64,000 nt of DNA, from positions 1,364,001-1,428,000 of the forward strand of contig OY969703.1 of assembly GCA_963702075.1 (NCBI GenBank), in the 5' to 3' direction. Made by a program: the position numbers and the translations under genes. Source of the DNA: VAYN01 sp963702075. Lineage in GTDB: Bacteria; Actinomycetota; Thermoleophilia; Solirubrobacterales; 70-9. Below, piece by piece: positions 57,078-64,000 of this stretch (positions are counted from its first letter, which is position 1; every line of letters starts with the position of its first letter). Under the pieces are notes generated by a model that was not told the origin of the DNA, did not search any database, and worked only from the letters and a program-made list of their open reading frames with translations.

Positions 57078-57665
57078 GTGAAAACCAGCACCAAAGTCCT
57101 GCTGACGGCACTCTGCGTGGGTGCGCTCGGCAGTTTCGCCGCGATGGGCGTGTTCGGCGCCTTCAGCGCCACCACCACCAACGCCGGCAACACGATCACC
57201 GCCGGCACCGTGGCGATCGCCGACAACGACGCCGGCGCCGCGATGTACAGCATCACCAACGCCAAGCCCGGCGAATCGGTGAGCAAGTGCATCAAAGTCA
57301 CCTACACCGGCAGCCTCGACGCCGACGTCCACATCTACACGTCGAGCACGATCGGCGCCCTGGGCCAGTACGTCGACTTGACGATTACTCCCGGTTCGCA
57401 GACCACCCCGACCTTCCCCAGCTGCACCGGGTTCACCCCCGACTCCGGCGGCGCCCTGTACACGGGAACCCTGGCGAATTTCGGCACGACCAAAAGCAGC
57501 TACGCCAACGGCGTCGTCGACTACCCCGGCTCGGGGACCAAGTGGGCGACCAACGAATCGGTCGTCTACCAGGTGACCGCGACGCTGCAGTCGAGCGCCC
57601 CGGAAGCCGCCCAGGGAGCCACCACCGGTGCTCACACGTTCACCTGGGAGGCCCGCAACCAGTAG
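57078..57665 (+). CDS. TasA/camelysin-like secreted protein (SipW-type substrate)
   Basis: 195 residues. Signal region KVLLTALCVGALGSFAAMGVF followed by GAFSATTTNAGNTITAGTVA, the pattern of TasA/CalY-type proteins, whose signal peptide is cut by SipW. The body is beta-rich with two cysteines (SKCIKVTY, PSCTG). A perfect AAGGAGGT eight bases before the GTG indicates strong translation. Structurally it should be an extracellular fibre or matrix protein. Confidence 0.75.
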   Translation: MKTSTKVLLTALCVGALGSFAAMGVFGAFSATTTNAGNTITAGTVAIADNDAGAAMYSITNAKPGESVSKCIKVTYTGSLDADVHIYTSSTIGALGQYVDLTITPGSQTTPTFPSCTGFTPDSGGALYTGTLANFGTTKSSYANGVVDYPGSGTKWATNESVVYQVTATLQSSAPEAAQGATTGAHTFTWEARNQ

Positions 57666-57699
57666 CGGCCGCCGCAGGTACGGAACCAGTCGAGCTGTC

Positions 57700-58224
57700 A
57701 TGAGCACCTCCGCTGCTGACAGGTTCACTCGCGCCATCGGCGCCGCGATCGGGCTCGGCCTGGTCGCGGCGCTGATCGTCGCTGCGCGCCCGGCCGGTGG
57801 CCATGGCGGGGTGTTGCCCGCCTCGTTGCGCTTCACGGCGACGCTCGACGGCGTGGTCGCGGCACAACCGGCGGCGCCGAAGCCGCTGCTGGCGAGCGGG
57901 CCGATGCGCCCGGGCAGCCACGTCCGGGGTGGCTTCACGCTTCGCAACCAGACCGGCGAGACCCTCGCGGTGCGGCTGCGGGCGAAACCGAGCTCGACCG
58001 CTCTTGACGGCACCGCGCAGGTGCGGCTGGAAAGCCGCGGGACCGTCCTCTCCGAAGGGACGCTGCAGGCGCTGCGGCAGGGGACGGCGAAGGCAGTGCG
58101 GCTGCGGCCGGGAGGCGCGGCTCCGGTCCAAGTCATCGCCTGGATCCCGGCTGAAGTCGAGACCGGCTACGAGGGCCGCGACGTCGCCGTCGCGCTCGAA
58201 CCGGTGGAGAAAACGCAGCCGTGA
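57700..58224 (+). CDS. Exported companion protein of the SipW locus (hypothetical)
   Basis: 174 residues from ATG 57700. N-terminal hydrophobic segment (AIGLGLVAALIVAARPAGG) and a beta-rich domain with GSHVRGGFTLRNQTGETLAVRLRA, a pattern seen in accessory proteins of TasA-like loci. The stop overlaps the signal-peptidase start (GTGA). Function unknown. Confidence 0.62.
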   Translation: MSTSAADRFTRAIGAAIGLGLVAALIVAARPAGGHGGVLPASLRFTATLDGVVAAQPAAPKPLLASGPMRPGSHVRGGFTLRNQTGETLAVRLRAKPSSTALDGTAQVRLESRGTVLSEGTLQALRQGTAKAVRLRPGGAAPVQVIAWIPAEVETGYEGRDVAVALEPVEKTQP

Positions 58225-58754
58225 GCACTGTCATCCGACGCCTGCGGATCCTCGTCCTCTGGGTCGGGCTCGGGCTGCTGTTCGGAACCCTCTTCGCAGC
58301 GGTGGCGCCGCAGCTCGGCGGCTATCGCTCCTTCACCGTGCGCTCGGGCTCGATGACCCCGGCGATCGAAACCGGTGACGTCGTCGTCACCAAGTCGATC
58401 TCGCCGCTCACCGCCCGGGTCGGCGACGTCGTCACCTTCGTCGACCCCGAAGGGACCGGCAAACTCTTCTCCCACCGGGTGCAGTCGGTGCGCGCCGTCG
58501 GCGACGAGGTCGCCTTCGTCACCCGCGGCGATGCCAACACCTCGACCGAGCACTGGCGGGTCCCCGCCAACGGCAGCATCGGCCGCGTCGCCTACCGGAT
58601 CCCGAAGATCGGCTACGCGCTCTCCTGGATCGACAGTGGGCCGGCGCGGCTGGCCCTGATCGCGATCCCGGCGCTGCTGCTGCTCTGGGCGGCGATGGTG
58701 CGGATCTGGCGGCCGGCGCCGGGGGCGCGCTCGCGGGAGGTCGACTCACTGTGA
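58221..58754 (+). CDS. Signal peptidase I, SipW (ER/archaeal) type
   Basis: 177 residues: an N-terminal helix, catalytic SGSMTPAIETGDVVV (Ser near 43) and SHRVQSV, where His replaces the bacterial catalytic Lys (Ser/His dyad of ER-type peptidases), then RGDANTSTEHW. A second C-terminal membrane helix follows. SipW enzymes process TasA-like proteins; the flanking genes at 57078, 58751 and 59734 are candidate substrates. Confidence 0.87.
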   Translation: MSTVIRRLRILVLWVGLGLLFGTLFAAVAPQLGGYRSFTVRSGSMTPAIETGDVVVTKSISPLTARVGDVVTFVDPEGTGKLFSHRVQSVRAVGDEVAFVTRGDANTSTEHWRVPANGSIGRVAYRIPKIGYALSWIDSGPARLALIAIPALLLLWAAMVRIWRPAPGARSREVDSL

Positions 58755-59734
58755 GCACGAGGCCGGCGATAGCGGTGGCGGCGATCGCCGCGATCCTCCT
58801 CGGCAGCGCCGGCCTGGCGCGGCAGAGCGTCTGGGGCGGTTTCAGCGGCCAGGGCCAGGTCGCGGGCAACTCGATCACCGCCGCCACCGATTTTCTCGCC
58901 CCGACCGCCAGCGCCTCGATCGTCGGCAAGACCGCGGGTGGAATCGTCGGCCAGATCAAGAAGGGCGGGACCTACTACGTCTACGCCAACGTCGGCGACA
59001 GCGGCAGCCCGGCCAGCGGGGTCTCCAAAGTCACCGCCAACGTCAGCTCGATCACCTCCGGCTCGACTGCGGTCGCGCTCAGCGCCGGCAGCTTCACCGC
59101 GGGCGGAGTCAGCTACGGCTATCGCAGCGCCTCGCTTACTGCCGGCAGCAGCCTCGCCGCCGGCAGCTTTTCCTATTCGCTGACCCTGGCCGACGTCGCG
59201 GCGAACTCGAAGACCCAGCCGGGCTTCAGCGTCACCGTTGACAACACCGCTCCGGCCGGCAGCGACGTCCAGACCACCAACGGCACCGGCACCAACGGCC
59301 TGGCCGAGGCCGGGGACAAAATCGCCTTCACCTTCAGCAAGGCGATCGACCCCAACTCGATCCTCTCCGGCTGGAACGGCGGCTCGACCAACGTCGTCGT
59401 CCGCCTCAACGCCGGCGCCGGCAGCAATAACGACACGGTGACGGTCTTCAACTCGACCAACGCGACGCAGCTGCCGCTCGGCAGCGTCAACCTCGGCCGC
59501 AGCGACTACACCACCGCCAACATCACCTTCGGCGCCACCGGCACCGCCTCGATGATGGTGATGAGCGGCAACACGATCACGATCACGCTCGGCACCCAGT
59601 CCGCCGCCCCGACGACCGCCGCCGCGACCGGGACGCTGAGCTGGACCCCGTCGGCCTCGGCCACCGACTCCGCCGGCAACGCCACCTCGACGACCGCCGT
59701 CACCGAGTCGGGGACGGCCGACAAGGACTTCTGA
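58751..59734 (+). CDS. Large secreted beta-rich protein of the SipW locus
   Basis: 327 residues from a GTG that overlaps the peptidase stop. Signal region AIAVAAIAAILLGSAGLARQ, then SVWGGFSGQGQVAGNSITA, a TasA-like processing pattern. The rest is Ser/Thr/Gly/Asn-rich and beta-structured with Ig-like spacing (FSVTVDNTAPAGSDVQ, AFTFSKAIDPNSILSGW). No cysteines. Likely surface or fibre protein. Confidence 0.72.
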   Translation: MSTRPAIAVAAIAAILLGSAGLARQSVWGGFSGQGQVAGNSITAATDFLAPTASASIVGKTAGGIVGQIKKGGTYYVYANVGDSGSPASGVSKVTANVSSITSGSTAVALSAGSFTAGGVSYGYRSASLTAGSSLAAGSFSYSLTLADVAANSKTQPGFSVTVDNTAPAGSDVQTTNGTGTNGLAEAGDKIAFTFSKAIDPNSILSGWNGGSTNVVVRLNAGAGSNNDTVTVFNSTNATQLPLGSVNLGRSDYTTANITFGATGTASMMVMSGNTITITLGTQSAAPTTAAATGTLSWTPSASATDSAGNATSTTAVTESGTADKDF

Positions 59735-60270
59735 TGCGCCCCGGACCCGCGACCGTGGTGGTGGCAGCGCTGGCGCTGACCCTTGCCCTGGCGGCTGGGG
59801 CGCTCGCCTGGTCGCAGCAGCAGCTGGGCGACAACCGGCCGCTGGGCGTGAGTTCTGCAGCCACGGGAGCGCTGCGGATCGCCGACTCACGCGGGGAAGC
59901 GGCGATCCTCGCCGCCCGTCCCTTGCGGCCGGGCGGCTCGGTCGCCGGCAACCTGACGATCGAGAACCTTGGTCCCCCCGCCAGCCTGGAGCTGTCGCGC
60001 CGCCAGTTGACAGAGCGGCTCGGTGCGGGCGGCGCCTCGCTGGCGGGAGCGCTGCAGCTGCGGATCCGCGACCTCACCCTCGGCGCGGGGGCGCTCGTCT
60101 ACCGCGGGGCGCTGGTCGCGATGCCAACCCTGCACCTGGGCTTCCTGGCGACGGGGGCACAGCGACGCTACCGCTTCGTCGCCCGCCTACCCGAGCCCGG
60201 CTTCATCGACAACGGCCTGATGGGGGCGCGGGTCCGCTTCGACTACCGCTGGCGTTTGCGACGGCGGTAA
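59734..60270 (+). CDS. Exported TasA-like accessory protein (hypothetical)
   Basis: 178 residues. Signal segment VVVAALALTLALAAGALAWS, then a beta domain with RPLRPGGSVAGNLTIENLGP and a late YRFVARLPEPGFIDNGLMGA, similar in outline to the protein encoded at 57700. The ATG overlaps the previous stop (TGATG). Last gene of the five-gene locus. Confidence 0.65.
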   Translation: MRPGPATVVVAALALTLALAAGALAWSQQQLGDNRPLGVSSAATGALRIADSRGEAAILAARPLRPGGSVAGNLTIENLGPPASLELSRRQLTERLGAGGASLAGALQLRIRDLTLGAGALVYRGALVAMPTLHLGFLATGAQRRYRFVARLPEPGFIDNGLMGARVRFDYRWRLRRR

Positions 60271-60306
60271 CGGAGCGGTGGCCGGCACCGCCCCCGGGGT
60301 GCGTGC

Positions 60307-61296
60307 CTAGCTCGCCTGCCCTAACGCTTCGAGGCCTTCTTCCAGCTCGGGGCCAAGGTCGAGGACCCGGGAGTCGTCGGGGACCCGGATCTCGGGGTGA
60401 ATGCCGAAGTCGTAGAGGTCGGCGCGGATTTCAGTGGTCACGGCCCTGCCGTCGGCCAGCATCGTCGTCACCGTGCGCATGCGGCGCAGCATTCCGTCGG
60501 GGGCGATGAAGACTTCGGATTGCGCCGGGCCGGTCATCTGCGAGGCGGCGCTTTCGATCTGGTCGGCGAGTTCGTCCTTGCCCTGGGAGCGCAGCGCTTC
60601 CTCGATCTCGGGCGCGGTCATCGTCACCTGGTAGCGCGTCGTCTGCAGCCGCCCGACCTTCGCCCGGCCGAGCCGCTTGACGGTCCCGTTGGCGCGCAGC
60701 ATCCCGAGCGATTCGGTCGGGCTGCCGACTCCAGGGGTGCTCAGGTCCTTCTGCCCGGGGAACCCTTCAAGCTTGATCCATTCCTTGCCTTCGGGCATTT
60801 TGTCGGCGAGCTGGGGATAGCGGAAGTACCAAGCGTCCTCGCCGAGGACCGCGTCGAAAGTCATCTGCTGCCCGTTGACAGCTCCGCTGTAGGCGAATTC
60901 GGCGAGGTCGTCTTCGCCGTTGTAGGTGCCCTCGCCGGTGATCAGGACGGGCGGGCTGCCTACGCTGCTGACCTGCATCGTCATCTTCATCCGCATGCCC
61001 GGGACTTCCTCGGTCTGCTGGGCGGCGGCCGCGACCGGGTTCGGGTTGAACGGGCTTTCGCTGCCGCCGTGGTTGAGGAGGGAGTTGACGGCGACGAGGA
61101 TCAGCAGCAGCGAGAGGACGCCGGCCGCAAGCAGGAGGCGGCGGGAGAGGGGCTCGAGCGGCCCGTCGCCCAAGAGCGAGTGTCGAGTTCCTCTCGCGGG
61201 GCGAGAGCTTTGCGACACGGCGGGCGCACTAGTGCCCTCATGACCGCCCCAGAGTGGCCGTGCGCCAGGGGGCGAGCTGGAGGTTGGCGGTTCCAT
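60307..61296 (-). CDS. Membrane-anchored LppX/LprG-like protein
   Basis: About 329 residues. A cytoplasmic Pro/Ser-rich N-terminus, one membrane helix (LLLAAGVLSLLLILVAVNSLL) and an extracytoplasmic domain with TMQVSSVGSPPVLITGEGTY, TFDAVLGEDAWYFRYPQLAD and KVGRLQTTRYQVTM, which resembles the lipid-carrying half-barrel of LppX/LprG/LolA-like proteins. ATG 61296 is preferred to the TTG at 61302. It may handle envelope lipids; the assignment is by pattern. Confidence 0.6.
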   Translation of the reverse strand: MEPPTSSSPPGARPLWGGHEGTSAPAVSQSSRPARGTRHSLLGDGPLEPLSRRLLLAAGVLSLLLILVAVNSLLNHGGSESPFNPNPVAAAAQQTEEVPGMRMKMTMQVSSVGSPPVLITGEGTYNGEDDLAEFAYSGAVNGQQMTFDAVLGEDAWYFRYPQLADKMPEGKEWIKLEGFPGQKDLSTPGVGSPTESLGMLRANGTVKRLGRAKVGRLQTTRYQVTMTAPEIEEALRSQGKDELADQIESAASQMTGPAQSEVFIAPDGMLRRMRTVTTMLADGRAVTTEIRADLYDFGIHPEIRVPDDSRVLDLGPELEEGLEALGQAS

Positions 61297-61363
61297 GGGC
61301 AAGGCATAGAGTCATCGGCGTGAATTGCCTCCACTTTAGGCATTAATCGGGTCGATTAGACAG

Positions 61364-63067
61364 ATGGGCCTTCTGGATCCAGCGCCACCGCCGTTCGAGG
61401 TCGCCGAGTGGCGGCGGCTACCGCACCTGCAGCGGATCGAGCCGCTGGCCCAGGACTGGGCGCTGAACGGGTTCGGGACGCCGGTCGCGGTCTACTTCCT
61501 CTACCTCTTCAAGGTCCTCGCCTACGCCGGACTGGGGTTCCTGCTGATCGAGGCGACGAGCGGCTGGGCGCACTGGACCGAGCCGATCGTCTTCGAGAAG
61601 GCGGTGATCTGGACGATGCTCTGGGAGGTGCTGGGGCTCGGCGCCGGCTCGCTGCCGCTGACCCTGCGCTTCAGCCCGATGATCGGCGGCGTCCTCTACT
61701 GGCTGCGGCCGGGGACGACGCGGCTGCCGCCCTGGCCCGAGCGGGTGCCGGGGACGCGGGGGACGACGCGGACGCTGCTGGACGTCCTCTTATATGGAGC
61801 GCTGCTGGTGGCGCTGCTGCACCTGCTGGTCGCGCCGGGGGTGGACGCGACCGCGCCCTGGGTCGGCGGCACGGTCTCGCGCCTCGACCCGGTCGCCGTC
61901 GGGGCGATGCTGGCGGTCCTCGCCGCGCTCGGCCTGCGGGACAAGGTCCCGTTCCTGGCGGCGCGCTCGGAGATCTACGGCAACCTCGCGCTGATCTTCC
62001 TCTTTCCGCTGGCCAACCTGGCGATCGCCGCCCAGCTCGTCTTCTTCTGCATCTGGTGGGGCGCCGCCTCCTCGAAGCTGAACCGCCACTTCCCCTTCGT
62101 GGTCACGGTGATGATCAGCAACACGCCCTGGAACCGCTCGCGGACGATGAAGCGCCGCCTCTATCGCAGCCACCCCGAGGACCTGCGGCCCTCGCGCTTC
62201 GGCGCCGCGGCCGCCCATCTCGGCACGGTGATGGAGTTCACCCTGCCGCTGGTCCTGGTCCTGAGCAGCGGCGGCATCGTCCAGACCCTGGCGATCGCCG
62301 GGATGGTGATCTTCCACGCCCACATCTTCTCGACCTTCCCGCTGGCGGTGCCGCTGGAGTGGAACGTGTTCATGATCTTCGGCCTGCTCGTCCTCTTCGG
62401 CCATTACGGCAGCGTGCCGTTCTCGACCATCGACGATCCGCTGCTGCTGGTCATCCTCGTCCTCACCTGCGTCGGCCTACCGGTGCTGGGGAACCTGCGC
62501 CCGGACCTGATCTCGTTCCTGCCCTCGATGCGCTACTACGCCGGCAACTGGGCGACCAGCCAATGGCTCTTCCGCCGCGACACCGGCGCCGAGGCGAAGC
62601 TCGACCGCGACATCGTCAAGGCGGCGCCGACGGTCGGCGTGCAGCTGGAGAAGTTCTACGAGCCGGACCTGATCGAGGTTCTCCTCTACAAAGGCCTCGC
62701 CTTCCGCTCGATGCACTCGCACGGGCGGGCGCTGAACGGGCTGACGGCGCGGGCGGTGACGGACATCGAGGACTACGACGTCCGCGAGGGAGAGCTCGTC
62801 GCCGGCGTCGTCCTCGGCTACAACTTCGGCGACGGCCACTTCCACGACCAGCGCCTGCTGGCCGCGGTGCAGGAGCGCTGCCGCTTCGCGCCGGGGGAGG
62901 TGCGGGTGGTGACGCTGGAGAGCCAGCCGGCCCAGGTGCAGCGCCAGCGCTACCGGATCTGGGACGCCGCCGAGGGCCTGGTCGAGGAGGGCTACGTCGA
63001 CGTCGCCGAGATGGCGAAGCGCCAGCCGTGGCTGAGCGACGAGCCGTTCCCGGTGTCGAGCTCATGA
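61364..63067 (+). CDS. DUF3556 family transmembrane protein
   Basis: 567 residues. About eight to nine membrane helices between 40 and 390, with the block FPFVVTVMISNTPWNRSRTMKR that I associate with DUF3556 proteins of mycobacteria and relatives. A soluble C-terminal part follows (GAEAKLDRDIVKAAPTVG, VVLGYNFGDGHFHD). Function unknown. ATGA overlap with the FAD oxidoreductase that follows indicates a shared pathway. Confidence 0.78.
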   Translation: MGLLDPAPPPFEVAEWRRLPHLQRIEPLAQDWALNGFGTPVAVYFLYLFKVLAYAGLGFLLIEATSGWAHWTEPIVFEKAVIWTMLWEVLGLGAGSLPLTLRFSPMIGGVLYWLRPGTTRLPPWPERVPGTRGTTRTLLDVLLYGALLVALLHLLVAPGVDATAPWVGGTVSRLDPVAVGAMLAVLAALGLRDKVPFLAARSEIYGNLALIFLFPLANLAIAAQLVFFCIWWGAASSKLNRHFPFVVTVMISNTPWNRSRTMKRRLYRSHPEDLRPSRFGAAAAHLGTVMEFTLPLVLVLSSGGIVQTLAIAGMVIFHAHIFSTFPLAVPLEWNVFMIFGLLVLFGHYGSVPFSTIDDPLLLVILVLTCVGLPVLGNLRPDLISFLPSMRYYAGNWATSQWLFRRDTGAEAKLDRDIVKAAPTVGVQLEKFYEPDLIEVLLYKGLAFRSMHSHGRALNGLTARAVTDIEDYDVREGELVAGVVLGYNFGDGHFHDQRLLAAVQERCRFAPGEVRVVTLESQPAQVQRQRYRIWDAAEGLVEEGYVDVAEMAKRQPWLSDEPFPVSSS

Positions 63068-64000
63068 GCAGCGCGATCGTCGTCGGCTCCGGCCCCAACG
63101 GGCTCGCCTGCGCGGCCGTCCTGGCCAAGCGTGGGGTGGAGGTGGCGGTGATCGAGGCCGAGGACCGGATCGGCGGCGGCACCCGCAGCTCGGAACTGAC
63201 CGTCCCCGGCCTGCTGCATGACGAGTGCGCGGCGACGCACCCGATGGCGGTCTCCGCGCCGGCCACGCTGGAGCTGGAGCTGGAGCGCTACGGGCTCGAG
63301 TGGGGGTGGCCCGAGGTCGATCTCGCCCACCCGCTGGACGACGGCCGCGGGGCGACGATGCTGCGCTCGCTCGAGGCGACGGCGGCGGGGCTGGGGGAGG
63401 CGGGCACGCGCTGGCGACAGATCTTCGGTCCTCCTTCCCGCGGATACGAGCCGCTGACCGAGGACATCTACCAGCCCTTCGTCCATGTCCCGCGCCACCC
63501 GCTGCGGCTGCTGCGCTTCGGGCTGCCGGCGGCGGCGCCGGCGACGCTGCTGGCGCGGGCGCTGGGGACGCCGGAGGCCGCTGCCCTCTTCGGCGGCGTC
63601 GCCGCCCACGCCTTTGCGCCGCTCAATCGGCCGCTCAGCTCCTCGATCGGGATGGCGCTGATCGCCGCCGGCCACGCCGACGGCTGGCCGGTCGCCAAGG
63701 GCGGCTCGGCGGCGATCGCCGAGGCCCTCGCGGCGGTGATCCGCGAGCACGGTGGCCGGATCGAGACCGGCAGGCGCGTTCGCTCCCTTGACGAGCTGCC
63801 GGCCGCCGATGCCGTCGTCCTCGACCTCTCTCCGCGCGGGGTATTGGAGCTGGCCGGCGACCGGCTGCCGTCAGGCAGCGCCCGCGCCTACCGTCGCTAC
63901 AAGCACGGACCCGGTGCCTTCAAGCTCGACCTCGCCGTCGAGGGTGGAGTCCCGTGGGCGTACGAGCCCGCCCGCCGGGCCGGTGCCGTTCACGTCTGCG
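63064..64000 (+). CDS. FAD-dependent oxidoreductase (phytoene-desaturase-like), 3' part outside window
   Basis: At least 312 residues, open to the right edge. Dinucleotide-binding motif SAIVVGSGPNGLACAAVLAK at the N-terminus, then VIEAEDRIGGGTRSSEL, both typical of the CrtI/amine-oxidase-like family. Later VAKGGSAAIAEALAAVI and RRVRSLDELPAADAVVLDL match the second half of the FAD domain. ATG overlaps the DUF3556 stop. Substrate unknown; a lipid or polyprenoid is plausible given the membrane-protein partner. Confidence 0.85.
   Translation, partial: MSSAIVVGSGPNGLACAAVLAKRGVEVAVIEAEDRIGGGTRSSELTVPGLLHDECAATHPMAVSAPATLELELERYGLEWGWPEVDLAHPLDDGRGATMLRSLEATAAGLGEAGTRWRQIFGPPSRGYEPLTEDIYQPFVHVPRHPLRLLRFGLPAAAPATLLARALGTPEAAALFGGVAAHAFAPLNRPLSSSIGMALIAAGHADGWPVAKGGSAAIAEALAAVIREHGGRIETGRRVRSLDELPAADAVVLDLSPRGVLELAGDRLPSGSARAYRRYKHGPGAFKLDLAVEGGVPWAYEPARRAGAVHVC

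Noticed and set aside
1..64000. CRISPR arrays
   Set aside because: Read through for regularly spaced 20-40 bp direct repeats; only the two att copies and short tandem units were found.

Overview
The window is high-GC (roughly two-thirds G+C by eye), with dense operons, frequent GTG starts, and ATGA/GTGA/TGATG overlaps between neighbouring genes. It has lipoprotein-type ABC binding proteins, no outer-membrane genes, an actinobacterial LexA-like palindrome, a DUF3556 gene and an MbtG-like N-monooxygenase. Together these point to a chromosomal segment of an Actinomycetota bacterium. A Thermoleophilia/Solirubrobacterales-type lineage is my inference, not something the sequence proves.

Layout. 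1-1.4 kb: an IS1595-type transposase running off the left edge, a palindrome-rich intergenic region and a small XRE regulator. 1.5-4.0 kb: a polar amino-acid ABC importer whose permease seems to start at a CUG codon. 4.7-14.8 kb: a tRNA-Thr followed by eight tightly coupled genes: an arginyl-tRNA synthetase paralogue, a fused aminodeoxychorismate synthase, a GNAT acetyltransferase, an HDAC-like deacetylase, an aminodeoxychorismate-mutase-like protein, a P450 lacking the usual I-helix acid, an MbtG-like lysine N-monooxygenase and a PQQ-type propeller lipoprotein. I read this as an uncharacterised natural-product cluster and the best candidate for a new system here. 14.8-16.7 kb: Nudix and RDD genes separated by two nested inverted-repeat elements.

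16.6-24.5 kb (minus strand): the phosphate importer pstSCAB runs by overlapping genes into a lipoprotein, two zinc-ribbon proteins and a secreted phosphoesterase-like protein, then greA and a DUF389 protein. 26.4-30.2 kb: a sulfate importer operon. 30.4-33.3 kb: a haloalkane-dehalogenase-like enzyme, a metallophosphoesterase and an alpha/beta hydrolase. 33.4-35.6 kb: tRNA-Leu, then tRNA-Glu, whose 3' 42 bp are repeated 1.9 kb downstream. The repeats bracket an integrase-less islet with a SEC-C protein and a HEPN/MNT toxin-antitoxin pair. 35.6-42.5 kb: two Vps62-like proteins, a TULIP-like protein and an M19 dipeptidase. 42.6-49 kb: a kdp potassium-ATPase operon in the order F-A-C-B, followed by a KdpD-like protein without a kinase domain and a universal stress protein. 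49-52.9 kb: uppP, a DUF1345-like gene, corA, an Xre/RES toxin-antitoxin pair and a near-leaderless VOC gene. 53-57 kb: a secreted protein and a divergent PAS histidine kinase/OmpR regulator pair. 57-60.3 kb: a five-gene SipW/TasA-like secretion locus. 60.3-64 kb: an LppX/LprG-like anchored protein, and a DUF3556 gene coupled to an FAD oxidoreductase that runs off the right edge.

How they fit together: most of the window is nutrient uptake (amino acids, phosphate, sulfate, potassium, magnesium) and envelope functions. Two regions look accessory: the biosynthetic cluster beside tRNA-Thr and the islet in tRNA-Glu.
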